In this document: in pieces, positions 1 through 9,654 of the stretch | Numbering within the stretch: the first letter of the stretch is position 1 | Layout of the letters: each line of letters starts with the position of its first letter | NCBI GenBank assembly: GCA_003282055.1 | Contig: QCAD01000024.1 | Coordinates: 1 to 11,684 of the forward strand | Direction of reading: 5' to 3' | DNA: 11,684 nucleotides | Source: Pelagibacteraceae bacterium AG-339-N18 | GTDB taxonomy: Bacteria > Pseudomonadota > Alphaproteobacteria > Pelagibacterales > Pelagibacteraceae | Translations under genes and position numbers: made by a program | Notes under the pieces: generated by a model | Seen by the model: only the letters and a program-made list of their open reading frames with translations | Told to the model about the DNA's origin: nothing | Database searches by the model: none

Positions 1-1081
1 TGAGTTTTTCTTGTTGATCTTTTAATCTTAAAATCATTGAATTAAAATTTTTATTCAATTTTTCTAAATCCTTATCAGTTTTTGTTTCAGGAACTTTTAT
101 ATTTAAATCACCTTCTCCAATTGCTGTTGAGGCTAAAATTAAATTATTTATAGATCTAAAAAATCTTGATGAAAATCTTATTGCTATAGTAATGGATATA
201 AAAAGTAACAAAGTTACAATTATTAAATAAATAATAGCAAATGATATTTTTATACCCGTGCTTCTTTCTTCAACTGTATAATAAAAATTAATTGCTTCCT
301 GAGACTCATTTAAATATTTGGATATATCCTTATCTAAATATTTGATAACATATAAAAATCTATTTTCAAACGATTGCAGTCTTATTATAGCTGCAGAAAT
401 ATTTTCGGGGGCATTAATGATTTTTAAAGGCCTATCATCATCCAAAACCAATTTTAAGGCACCATCCAATGGTGGCACATATTTTTTATAGTCATCTATG
501 TTTGTAAATAATAATTTTTTATTCTGATCAATTATATGTATTTCATCTATATCTCTTATTAGTTTCTGAGTTTTAAGAAATCTAGTATATTCTTTATTGT
601 TATCATTAAGAAATTTCGCACTTTTATTCGTATCAAATGCAATCAAAATTACATCAGATTCAATTTTGTTTCTTACTTCTTGAACGTAACTTTTGGCTAG
701 TTCATAAGAATTATTTACTACAGTAGTTACTTTTTTATCAAAATATTTTTCAAGAGCAAAAGAAAATAAAAAAAGCGAAAAAATTGAAATGAGTATTGAG
801 GGTATTAAAGTAAAAAGAGAAAAATACGTAATATATCTTTTGTTAGATTTAAGACCATCTTTATCTATATCAGTTTTGATTGATTTTTTTATTTCAAGAA
901 AAATAAAAATGAATAATAATAATAACAATAATATATTGGTTAACAAAAGAAACTGTAAATTATTTTGATTTAATTCAATAAAACTTCTATCTATGAATGT
1001 TAAAAATGTTAAAAAACCAATAAATAGTGTGATACTAGAAAGAATAATAATGAATATGTTTTTTTTCAAAAAATTAATCAT
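1..1081 (-). CDS. ntrY: NtrY-like sensor histidine kinase, N-terminal part (3' end outside window)
   Basis: Reading the minus strand from the ATG at 1081 gives 360 codons with no stop, running off the left edge. The product has three early hydrophobic segments (about residues 8-30, 42-63 and 86-112), a periplasmic region of about 165 residues, a fourth membrane helix (about 278-301) and a HAMP linker (about 302-355) containing AIGEGDLNIKVPE. This four-helix, PDC-like, HAMP layout matches NtrY, the membrane kinase that signals to the NtrX response regulator in alphaproteobacteria, classically linked to nitrogen or redox status. The kinase core (PAS, HisKA, HATPase) would lie to the left and cannot be seen, so the identity rests on topology and on its place beside ispDF. 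It is divergent from ispDF with 26 nt between start codons. A different HAMP kinase is possible but less likely. Confidence 0.8.
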   Translation of the reverse strand, partial: MINFLKKNIFIIILSSITLFIGFLTFLTFIDRSFIELNQNNLQFLLLTNILLLLLLFIFIFLEIKKSIKTDIDKDGLKSNKRYITYFSLFTLIPSILISIFSLFLFSFALEKYFDKKVTTVVNNSYELAKSYVQEVRNKIESDVILIAFDTNKSAKFLNDNNKEYTRFLKTQKLIRDIDEIHIIDQNKKLLFTNIDDYKKYVPPLDGALKLVLDDDRPLKIINAPENISAAIIRLQSFENRFLYVIKYLDKDISKYLNESQEAINFYYTVEERSTGIKISFAIIYLIIVTLLLFISITIAIRFSSRFFRSINNLILASTAIGEGDLNIKVPETKTDKDLEKLNKNFNSMILRLKDQQEKL

Positions 1082-1107
1082 AATTTAGAATTATAGTATT
1101 TAAAATA
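1082..1107. promoter_or_regulatory. Divergent promoter region between ntrY and ispDF
   Basis: Only 26 nt separate the two start codons. On the minus strand a perfect TATAAT lies at 1095-1090, eight bases before the ntrY ATG, so a transcript from it would have almost no leader. On the plus strand TATAGT at 1092-1097 is a weaker -10 candidate for ispDF and overlaps the other box. I see no convincing -35 for either; any such element would lie inside the opposite gene. The -10 match is seen; promoter function is inferred, and a TATAAT is easily met by chance in DNA this AT-rich. Confidence 0.4.
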
Positions 1108-2217
1108 ATGAACAACTATATTGTGATATTGGCTGCAGGCGAAAGTAAGAGATTTCATAAAAAAATTGCTAAGGAATTTTATATTTATAAAAATAAAGAA
1201 ATAATAGATCACTCAATAGAAAAATCGCTAAATTCTAAGCTTTTTAAAAAAATAATTGTCGTATCTAATAACCCAAGCCGTCTTGAGAAAAAAAATTATC
1301 CAAAATTAGTTAAGATTATTAAGGGAGGCAAAGAAAGATCAGACTCCTCTTTAAATGCTTTAAAGTATATTAAAAAATTTAAACCAAATAATGTGCTTAT
1401 ACATGATGCTGCAAGGCCAAATTTTTCAATAAATTTATTAAAAAAATTAATTAGTAAATTAAAAAAAAATATAGCTGTTGTGCCTTATGTTTTTCCAGTT
1501 GACTCAATTAAATATAAGTCTCAAAATCAACTTTTTAATTTAAAAAGAGATAAAATACTACTAACTCAAACACCTCAAGCTTTTAAGTTTAAAGATTTGT
1601 ATGCTTTATCGTTAAAAGAAAACAAAGTTACAACTGATGAGTCAACTTTATTTATAGAAAATGACTATAAAGTTTTTTTTATTAAAGGTGAAAATAAAAA
1701 TAATAAAATAACATACTTTGATGATGTAAAAAGTTATAAAACTACGTATGGTATTGGTTTTGATATACACAGATTAATAAAAAACAAAAAGCTTTATCTT
1801 GGTGGAATAAATATACCATTCCACTCGGGTTTAAAAGGTCATTCTGATGGTGACGTAATTTTACATGCAATAATAGATGCAATCTTGGGTGCTATTCAAA
1901 AAAAAGATATTGGTACATATTTTCCAAGTAATAAAAATCAATATAAAAACATAAGATCTCCAAATATGCTGAGGCCAATTGTTCATAATTTATATAAGAA
2001 TAATTTTTTAATAAATAATTTAGATATGAATTTAATTTGCGAAAATCCTAAAGTTTCAAAATATCGAAATAAAATAATTAATTCTGTTTCGAGTCTAATA
2101 AATTTAGATAAAAAAAAAATTAATCTAAAAGGTAAAACTGTGGAGAAGTTAGGCTTAATAGGTAAGGAAAAAGCTATCGCCTGTGAGGTTATAATTTCAA
2201 TTTCAAAATATGATTAA
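1108..2217 (+). CDS. ispDF: Bifunctional IspD/IspF enzyme of the MEP isoprenoid pathway
   Basis: A fused cytosolic enzyme for two non-consecutive MEP pathway steps: 2-C-methyl-D-erythritol 4-phosphate cytidylyltransferase (IspD, about residues 1-205) and 2-C-methyl-D-erythritol 2,4-cyclodiphosphate synthase (IspF, about 212-369). IspD signatures are LAAGESKRF (8-16), K22, HDAARP (99-104), QTPQAF (154-159), TDES (176-179) and NKIT (199-202). IspF shows the zinc ligands D219 and H221 in GFDIHR and H253 in LHAIIDA, plus GHSDGDV (244-250), KKDIGTYFP (265-273) and TVEKLG (344-349). The usual aspartate shortly after the FP motif is lysine (K276), and the IspD nucleotide loop has AKEF where PK(Q/E)F is common. 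Fusion of these two genes is typical of alphaproteobacteria. The gene overlaps pgpA by 8 nt and leads a three-gene unit. No Shine-Dalgarno is visible before the ATG. Confidence 0.96.
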   Translation: MNNYIVILAAGESKRFHKKIAKEFYIYKNKEIIDHSIEKSLNSKLFKKIIVVSNNPSRLEKKNYPKLVKIIKGGKERSDSSLNALKYIKKFKPNNVLIHDAARPNFSINLLKKLISKLKKNIAVVPYVFPVDSIKYKSQNQLFNLKRDKILLTQTPQAFKFKDLYALSLKENKVTTDESTLFIENDYKVFFIKGENKNNKITYFDDVKSYKTTYGIGFDIHRLIKNKKLYLGGINIPFHSGLKGHSDGDVILHAIIDAILGAIQKKDIGTYFPSNKNQYKNIRSPNMLRPIVHNLYKNNFLINNLDMNLICENPKVSKYRNKIINSVSSLINLDKKKINLKGKTVEKLGLIGKEKAIACEVIISISKYD

Positions 2218-2713
2218 AAAATTTAATGTGCTATTTGTGACTATGCTTGGTCTAGGAAAAATTAAAATAATTCCTGGAACATTAGGTTCTTTGGCTACAA
2301 TAATAATACTCTATATATTGTTTCATACTTTAAGTATTTCTCCTTTTTTAATACTTGTAGGATTATGTATTATTTCAATTTATTCTTTTTTGGCTATTAC
2401 CAGTTACATTGAAACTAACAAAAATAAGGATCCAAAAGAGATTATAATTGATGAATTCATAGGGCAATCAATTCCAATTTATTTATATGAAATATCTCAT
2501 GGAACAGAAAAATCACCTGATGAAGCTATAATATTTTACGGTATTTGTTTCATTTTATTTAGATTTTTTGATATTAAAAAACCTTTTCCTGTTAACTTTA
2601 TTGATAAAAATTACAAAAATAGTTTTGGTGTAATTATGGATGATGTTTGTGCTGGATTATATGTTGTTTTATCATTAATTTGTTTTATGGTTTTAAGTAG
2701 CTATTTTATTTAA
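2210..2713 (+). CDS. pgpA: Phosphatidylglycerophosphatase A
   Basis: An inner-membrane phosphatase (167 aa, a usual length) that dephosphorylates phosphatidylglycerophosphate to phosphatidylglycerol. Family motifs are in order: IPGTLGS (21-27), DPKEIIIDEFIG (74-85) with the conserved acidic pair, FRFFDIKKPFP (117-127) and GVIMDDVCAG (140-149) with D144 and D145, likely metal ligands. Hydrophobic segments lie at about 28-66, 106-120 and 147-167. The loop at 94-105 replaces the usual glycine- and histidine-rich stretch with a charged one, a local divergence. The ATG lies within the end of ispDF (8 nt overlap) and the stop shares one base with the cinA start (TAATG), so translational coupling is likely. 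Confidence 0.93.
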   Translation: MIKKFNVLFVTMLGLGKIKIIPGTLGSLATIIILYILFHTLSISPFLILVGLCIISIYSFLAITSYIETNKNKDPKEIIIDEFIGQSIPIYLYEISHGTEKSPDEAIIFYGICFILFRFFDIKKPFPVNFIDKNYKNSFGVIMDDVCAGLYVVLSLICFMVLSSYFI

Positions 2714-3171
2714 TGGAGTCTTTAGTAAAAAAATTAACAAAAAAAAGGATTAAAGTATCCTTTGCAGAGTCCTGTACTGGTGGCATGCTTGCAAGTTCTA
2801 TTACATCTGTAAATGGAGCTTCTAAAGTATTCAATTTAGGGTTTATTACTTACTCAAATCAAGCAAAAATTAAAATTTTAAAGATAAATAAACAGATAAT
2901 TAAAAAATACGGTGCCGTAAGTGCAGAATGTTGTAAGGCAATGGTTGTCAATTTATCAAAAATATCAAAGGCAAACATTAATATTTCTGTAACGGGTATC
3001 GCTGGACCAAAAGGCGGAACTGAAAAAAAACCTGTTGGATTAGTCTATATTGGACTAAAAAAGGGTAGAAAAATAACAATAAGTAAAAATATATTTAAAT
3101 CTAGAAGTAGAAAGGCGATCCAAAAATCGACAGTCAAAAAAGCCATTAAAATTATAAATTCTGAAATTTAG
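2713..3171 (+). CDS. pncC: CinA C-terminal domain protein, likely NMN deamidase (PncC)
   Basis: A 152-residue cytosolic protein consisting only of the CinA C-terminal domain, which in the PncC family deamidates nicotinamide mononucleotide to nicotinate mononucleotide in pyridine nucleotide salvage. Signatures are AESCTGG (18-24) with the catalytic serine and cysteine region, ITYSNQAK (45-52), GAVSAE (67-72) and TGIAGPKGGTEKKPVGL (94-110). The N-terminal COG1058 domain of full-length CinA is absent, which is normal for stand-alone alphaproteobacterial versions. The start shares one base with the pgpA stop. The 3' end overlaps the convergent ratA-like gene by 4 nt, leaving no room for a terminator between them. 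The symbol cinA is also used for such genes. Confidence 0.92.
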   Translation: MESLVKKLTKKRIKVSFAESCTGGMLASSITSVNGASKVFNLGFITYSNQAKIKILKINKQIIKKYGAVSAECCKAMVVNLSKISKANINISVTGIAGPKGGTEKKPVGLVYIGLKKGRKITISKNIFKSRSRKAIQKSTVKKAIKIINSEI

Positions 3172-3605
3172 AGACTTTCAGCTTTTTTTTGAAACGCGTC
3201 TGCTATTTTGTTAAGTCCGAATTCAAAAGATTTTGTCATAATCATATCTAAAAATTTATTTTTAATTTCAAAATCAACATCAAATTGAACTTCCGTAAAA
3301 TTCTCTTTTTGTGTAAATTTCCAATTATTTTCTAAATGTTTTAAAGGTCCACCTATATTAGTCACATGAATTGAGTCATATTTCTTTTTATACCTTACAT
3401 CGCTTTTATAAGTATCTACAAAGGGTTTTTTACCAATAGTAAGATCAGCAATGATTGCTATTTCATCTTTTTTATCATTTCTTTCATAAACTTTAGAGTC
3501 TATACAAAAAGGGATAAATTCTGGATACTTTTCTATGTCTAGAACAAAATCAATTAATTTTTGTTTTTCACGTGCTATCTGACGTGTGACAGAGGCTTTA
3601 GGCAT
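3168..3605 (-). CDS. RatA/Coq10-family START-domain protein
   Basis: A 145-aa polyketide cyclase/START-like protein. The family hallmark is the YPEFIPFC stretch (27-34) after FVLDIEKY, followed by an alternating beta pattern (DEIAIIADLTIG, then TNIGGPLKHLENNWKF) and a C-terminal helix (about 117-143) ending AFQKKAESL. Alphaproteobacterial members next to lipA are annotated as ubiquinone-binding Coq10 homologues or as the toxin RatA; for a lone housekeeping copy in this context a lipid or quinone chaperone role is the likelier reading, but sequence alone does not settle it. It is the last gene of the minus-strand run; its ATG shares one base with the lipA stop. It converges on cinA with a 4 nt overlap. 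Confidence 0.88.
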   Translation of the reverse strand: MPKASVTRQIAREKQKLIDFVLDIEKYPEFIPFCIDSKVYERNDKKDEIAIIADLTIGKKPFVDTYKSDVRYKKKYDSIHVTNIGGPLKHLENNWKFTQKENFTEVQFDVDFEIKNKFLDMIMTKSFEFGLNKIADAFQKKAESL

Positions 3606-4537
3606 TAATGAATATTAATTCTTTTTTGTTGTAATTTAGCAAAATCTTCATCAGCATGATATGATGATCTTGTTAATGGGGAAGAAGAAACCAATAAAAA
3701 CCCTTTCGCTTTGGCTATGGTTCCAAGTTCATCAAATTCTTTTGGGGTATAATATCTATCTAAAGGAAAATGTTTTACTGAAGGTTGTAAATACTGACCT
3801 ATAGTTAAAAAATCAACTTCTGCAGACTTTAAATCATCCATGACTTGCAAAATTTCATCTCTTTTTTCACCTAAACCCAACATAATTCCTGATTTTGTAA
3901 AAACTTTTTTATTAATTTTTTTTGCATTTTTTAAAAGTTCTAGAGAAGCAAAGTACCTCGATCCAGGTCTTACTTTTAAGTACAAACTAGGCACAGTTTC
4001 AATATTGTGATTAAAAACATCTGGATTAGCCTCTAATACTTTTTTGTAAGCATCACCTTTTCTTAGAAAATCTGGAGTTAAGACTTCTATAGTAGTATTT
4101 GGATTAGTTTTTCTTGTTTGATTTATAACTTCAAAAAAATGATTTGATCCTCCATCTTTTAAATCATCTCTATCGACAGAAGTTATTACTACATGTTTTA
4201 AATCAAGTTTTTTTACAGCTTGCGAAATTTTAATCGGTTCAAGTTCATCTAATTTTCCAGGTTTACCTGTTTTAACATCACAAAAACCACATGCTCTTGT
4301 ACATGTATCTCCCATAATCATAAATGTTGCATGTCTTTTACTCCAACATTCAGTAATATTTGGACAATTTGCTTCTTGGCATACAGTAACTAAATTATTT
4401 TGATTGACGATAGTCTTGGTTAGAAAGAATTCTCTACTATTAGAAAGTTTAGACCTTATCCACAGAGGTTTTTTCTTAATTGGATTTACAGGATTCTTAA
4501 CTTTTTCTGGGTGTCTAGGTTTAATTTTTTGTATCAT
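3605..4537 (-). CDS. lipA: Lipoyl synthase
   Basis: A radical SAM enzyme (310 aa) that inserts two sulfurs into octanoyl groups on lipoyl domains of 2-oxoacid dehydrogenases and the glycine cleavage H protein. Both iron-sulfur sites are visible: the auxiliary cluster cysteines C53, C58 and C64 ([12 protein letters not shown]) and the radical SAM CxxxCxxC cysteines C79, C83 and C86 (CTRACGFC). The C-terminal RSSYHA (290-295) supplies the serine that ligates the auxiliary cluster. The N-terminal [13 protein letters not shown] is typical of alphaproteobacterial LipA and supports the ATG at 4537, although that start lies inside the end of ftsB (17 nt overlap) and has only an A/T-rich leader. No lipB or lipoate-bearing enzyme gene is in the window. 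Confidence 0.97.
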   Translation of the reverse strand: MIQKIKPRHPEKVKNPVNPIKKKPLWIRSKLSNSREFFLTKTIVNQNNLVTVCQEANCPNITECWSKRHATFMIMGDTCTRACGFCDVKTGKPGKLDELEPIKISQAVKKLDLKHVVITSVDRDDLKDGGSNHFFEVINQTRKTNPNTTIEVLTPDFLRKGDAYKKVLEANPDVFNHNIETVPSLYLKVRPGSRYFASLELLKNAKKINKKVFTKSGIMLGLGEKRDEILQVMDDLKSAEVDFLTIGQYLQPSVKHFPLDRYYTPKEFDELGTIAKAKGFLLVSSSPLTRSSYHADEDFAKLQQKRINIH

Positions 4538-4829
4538 TTTTTTTTATTATAAAAATTTGTTCATTTTTCTTACCATAAAGAAATCTCTCTCTAATCAAAG
4601 TTTCAATATAATCAAGATCAAGATTGTCACTTAGTAATGAATTCTTAAAATCCAAGTCATTAATCTGAATTTTTAGCGATAATTCCTTAATTCTTAAGTC
4701 ATTAAGTATTTGTTTTTTTTCGAAGTATGAAATCAATCCCCTTTCACCTGATAAAAGATTAAAAAAAAAATATATAATCAAAAAAGAAGATGTTAATACA
4801 AGATAATTTTTTTTTAAACTATTAAACAT
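4521..4829 (-). CDS. ftsB: FtsB/DivIC-family septum formation initiator
   Basis: A 102-aa bitopic membrane protein: a short cytoplasmic start, one membrane helix (about 9-26), then a GERGL turn (28-32) and a leucine/isoleucine heptad coiled coil (about 35-68), ending with [23 protein letters not shown], which fits the family's xDxLExxAREeLGxxxpgE block. FtsB-like proteins join FtsL and FtsQ in the divisome. The conserved place directly after eno supports the call; sequence similarity in this family is weak, so DivIC is an equally valid label. Its start shares one base with the eno stop and its 3' end runs 17 nt into lipA. The pdhABC-lpd genes that commonly follow it in alphaproteobacteria are missing here. 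Confidence 0.87.
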   Translation of the reverse strand: MFNSLKKNYLVLTSSFLIIYFFFNLLSGERGLISYFEKKQILNDLRIKELSLKIQINDLDFKNSLLSDNLDLDYIETLIRERFLYGKKNEQIFIIKKNDTKN

Positions 4830-6081
4830 TAGTGAATTTTATTCATTCTAGCCTTTTTTCCAAGTTCTTCTTCTATACGAATTAATTGGTTATATTTAGC
4901 TACACGCTCAGATCTCGCCAAAGATCCTGTTTTTATTTGATTTGAGTTAGTACCCACAGCTAAATCTGCGATAAAAGTGTCTTCACTATCACCTGATCGA
5001 TGAGAAATAATTGTTTTAAATCCAATTATTTGTGCAAATTTTATTACCTCTAATGTTTCTGAAACTGTGCCTATTTGATTTAGTTTTATCAGGATGGCAT
5101 TTGAAGATAAATTTAAAAATCCTTTTTTAAGCCTTTCAAGGTTAGTAACATAAAGGTCATCTCCTACAATTTGTATTTTGTTTTCTGACCTCATTAACTT
5201 ATTCCATGAATTCCAGTCATTTTCAGCAAAAGGATCTTCTATAGATTTAATATCATATTTTTGAATTATTTTTTGGTATTCTAGAATTGATTTTTCCACT
5301 GAAACATAGGTCTTTGAATGAATGGAATATTTTTTTTTCTTAATTAACTCATTTGCTGCCACATCCAAGCAAATTGATACATCTTTACCATTTTTAAATC
5401 CTGACTTTTGAATGGCTTTTACAATTAGATCTAATGCTTGATTATTATTATTTATCATAGGGGCAAATCCCCCTTCATCTCCAACTGAGGTGGATAAACC
5501 TTTATTTTTGATAAGTTTATTCAAATTTTTAATTACAACAAAACATATTCTCATTGCTTCAGAAAAACTTTTTGCACGGTCTGGTCTAATCATAAATTCC
5601 TGTATTCTCAATCCATTATTTGCATGTGCTCCTCCATTAATTATATTCATTAAAGGAAATGGTAATCTAAAATTTTTTTTCACAAAAAAAGTTTGATATA
5701 ATGGTAAGTTTTTAACTTTTGCAGAAAGTTTTTTTACTGCCATTGATACAGCTAGAATTGAATTAGCTCCAAATTTTATTTTCTGTTTGGTGCCATCCAA
5801 ATTTATCATTAAAGTATCTATTTTTTCTTGATTATGAATAATCTGACCTTTTAATTTTTTTGAAATTTTTTTATTAATCAAATTGACTGCATTTAAAACA
5901 CTTTTTCCCAAATATTTTTTGTTATTTTCATCTCTTTTTTCAAAAGCCTCGTAAGTTCCTGTGGATGCTCCAGAAGGACATATAGCTTTAGCACTTTTAT
6001 TTTTAGTAAAAACTTCAGCTTCAACTGTTGGATTACCTCTGCTATCATAAACCTGCCGGGCTTTTACTTTTATAATTTTAC

Positions 6082-6085
<4 letters not shown>
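4829..6085 (-). CDS. eno: Enolase
   Basis: A cytosolic glycolytic and gluconeogenic enzyme (418 aa) that interconverts 2-phosphoglycerate and phosphoenolpyruvate. Seen motifs are YDSRGNPTVE (13-22), PSGASTGTYEAFEKRD (37-52), SVGDEGGFAP with catalytic E204, metal ligands D241 (LDVAANE), E283 (SIEDPFAE) and D309/D310 (VGDDLYVTN), catalytic K334 in IKLNQIGT, SHRSGDSEDT (361-370) and the RSERVAKYNQLIRIEEELG tail. N245 replaces the serine usual in DxAASE, and GDSEDT replaces GETEDT. The start codon is GTG at 6085, overlapping the kdsA stop as GTGA; it fits the canonical N-terminus, so an alternative start is unlikely. The stop shares one base with the ftsB start. Confidence 0.98.
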
Positions 6086-8562
<2,477 letters not shown>

Positions 8563-8856
8563 TTAATTATTATTTTCTGGAATAGTTGGTGTATCTTCCT
8601 CAACTTGATCTAAAACTGAGCTGGATGGTGTCAAATCACCTCTAGAAACGATAGTCAAAGCTAAACTACATATGATAAATAAAGTTGCAATAATACCAGT
8701 TGCTTTTGTCATAAAATTTCCTGCTGACTTTGAAAACATCATATTTTCTTGAGAAACTCCAATTCCAAGAGCTCCACCCTCAGATTTTTGCATTAAAACT
8801 AATAAAACTAAAATTAAAGCTAGAATAATATTAATCACTAACAATATATTTTCCAT
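8563..8856 (-). CDS. secG: SecG preprotein translocase subunit
   Basis: A 97-aa inner-membrane subunit of the SecYEG protein-export channel. Two membrane helices (about 3-22 and 51-71) flank the conserved cytoplasmic loop VLMQKSEGGALGIG (20-33), which continues to SQENMMFSKSAGNFMTKAT. The C-terminal tail (about 72-97) is acidic and proline-rich with low complexity, as in other alphaproteobacterial SecG proteins. The gene lies between tpiA (5 nt gap upstream) and pyrG (40 nt gap downstream), the conserved alphaproteobacterial order tpiA-secG-pyrG. The bases before the ATG (TTAACCTCA) hold no purine-rich ribosome binding site, and coupling to tpiA translation is likely. Confidence 0.95.
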   Translation of the reverse strand: MENILLVINIILALILVLLVLMQKSEGGALGIGVSQENMMFSKSAGNFMTKATGIIATLFIICSLALTIVSRGDLTPSSSVLDQVEEDTPTIPENNN

Positions 8857-8861
8857 TGAGG

Positions 8862-9599
8862 TTAATTATATGTTTTTTTAATTATATCAATGAATTTTTT
8901 GGGATCTTGAGAGGCTCCTCCTATTAGAAATCCATCGATATTTTTTATTAATTTTAATTCATTTATGTTTTTTGGATTTACCGAACCACCGTATAAAACT
9001 TTGATATTTCTAACTTTTTTTTTTATAAAATTGACAGTACTAAACAGGTCATCTGGTTTGGGTATTACGCCTGTCCCAATTGACCACACAGGTTCATAAG
9101 CAATTACAATACTTTTTCTTTTGTTAACTTTTTGTAAACCTAGAGCAATTTGTTTTGATAAGATTTTTTTGGTAATTTTTTTTCTTTTTTGACCTAAGGT
9201 CTCACCAATACAAAAAATAACTTTTAAACCTGATTTAGTTGCAGATTTGATCTTGGCATTAATTAATTTATCTGTCTCACCAGATTCACGGTTCTCTGAA
9301 TGACCTAGAATAACATACTTGGCGCCAACATTTTTTAACATCGTAGGATTTATGGAGCCTGTTGAAGCACCATACGTAGAGCTTTCATGGCAGTTTTGAG
9401 CGCCAACTTGAATTTCTGAATTTATCATCTTTTTAGACATAGGACGAATTAATGTGCTTGGTGGACAATAAATAATTTTAGTATTATTAGACTTTTTAAA
9501 AATTTTTAAAAATTTGATTACTTTATTAAGTGAATTTAATGTGCTTAATCCACCGAACATTTTCCAATTCGCAATAAAATACATATATTTATTTGTCAT
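8862..9599 (-). CDS. tpiA: Triosephosphate isomerase
   Basis: A cytosolic TIM-barrel enzyme (245 aa) that interconverts dihydroxyacetone phosphate and glyceraldehyde 3-phosphate. Catalytic residues are present: N11 and K13 (IANWKMFG), H100 in ILGHSE and E169 in AYEPVWSIGTG, whose continuation is the flexible lid. The phosphate-binding loops YGGSVNP and FLIGGASQDP follow near the C-terminus. Two normally well-kept spots differ: GHSERR reads GHSENR (N103), and the TGE(I/V)S motif reads TGSIN (80-84). It is the first gene of the minus-strand run, divergent from ppiD. The start at 9599 is favoured by the short leader before IANWK; the promoter is probably in the 55 nt between the genes. Confidence 0.97.
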   Translation of the reverse strand: MTNKYMYFIANWKMFGGLSTLNSLNKVIKFLKIFKKSNNTKIIYCPPSTLIRPMSKKMINSEIQVGAQNCHESSTYGASTGSINPTMLKNVGAKYVILGHSENRESGETDKLINAKIKSATKSGLKVIFCIGETLGQKRKKITKKILSKQIALGLQKVNKRKSIVIAYEPVWSIGTGVIPKPDDLFSTVNFIKKKVRNIKVLYGGSVNPKNINELKLIKNIDGFLIGGASQDPKKFIDIIKKTYN

Positions 9600-9654
9600 C
9601 TAGTAAAATTTAATCTATAGAATTGCCTTTTATAGATCAATAAATTTATATGTA
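9600..9654. promoter_or_regulatory. Divergent promoter region between tpiA and ppiD
   Basis: This 55 nt stretch, the longest non-coding piece of the window, must serve two divergent gene runs unless promoters lie inside the genes. On the minus strand TTGATC (9640-9635) and TATAGA (9619-9614) resemble -35 and -10 boxes, with a short 15 nt spacer, in front of tpiA. On the plus strand TATAGAT (9631-9637) is a -10 candidate for ppiD with no good -35. TCTATAGA at 9614-9621 is a perfect 8 nt palindrome. Box matches are seen; function is inferred. Confidence 0.42.

Noticed and set aside
1..1081. The left-edge stretch considered as non-coding or as a novel membrane gene
   Set aside because: The minus strand is open for 360 codons and shows a four-helix sensor topology with a HAMP linker, so it is the front of a sensor kinase.
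4404..4634. Plus-strand open frame of 76 codons opposite lipA and ftsB
   Set aside because: It lies wholly antisense to two well-supported genes, has no recognisable motif, and its hydrophobic content is explained by complementing A-rich lysine codons into T-rich ones.
5490..5696. Plus-strand open frame of 68 codons inside eno
   Set aside because: It is antisense to the conserved core of enolase, with no start context or family signature.
9608..9645. Repeated TATAGAT-like words considered as an operator or transcription factor site
   Set aside because: The words are short and AT-only and coincide with likely -10 boxes; an 8 nt palindrome of this composition is expected by chance here.
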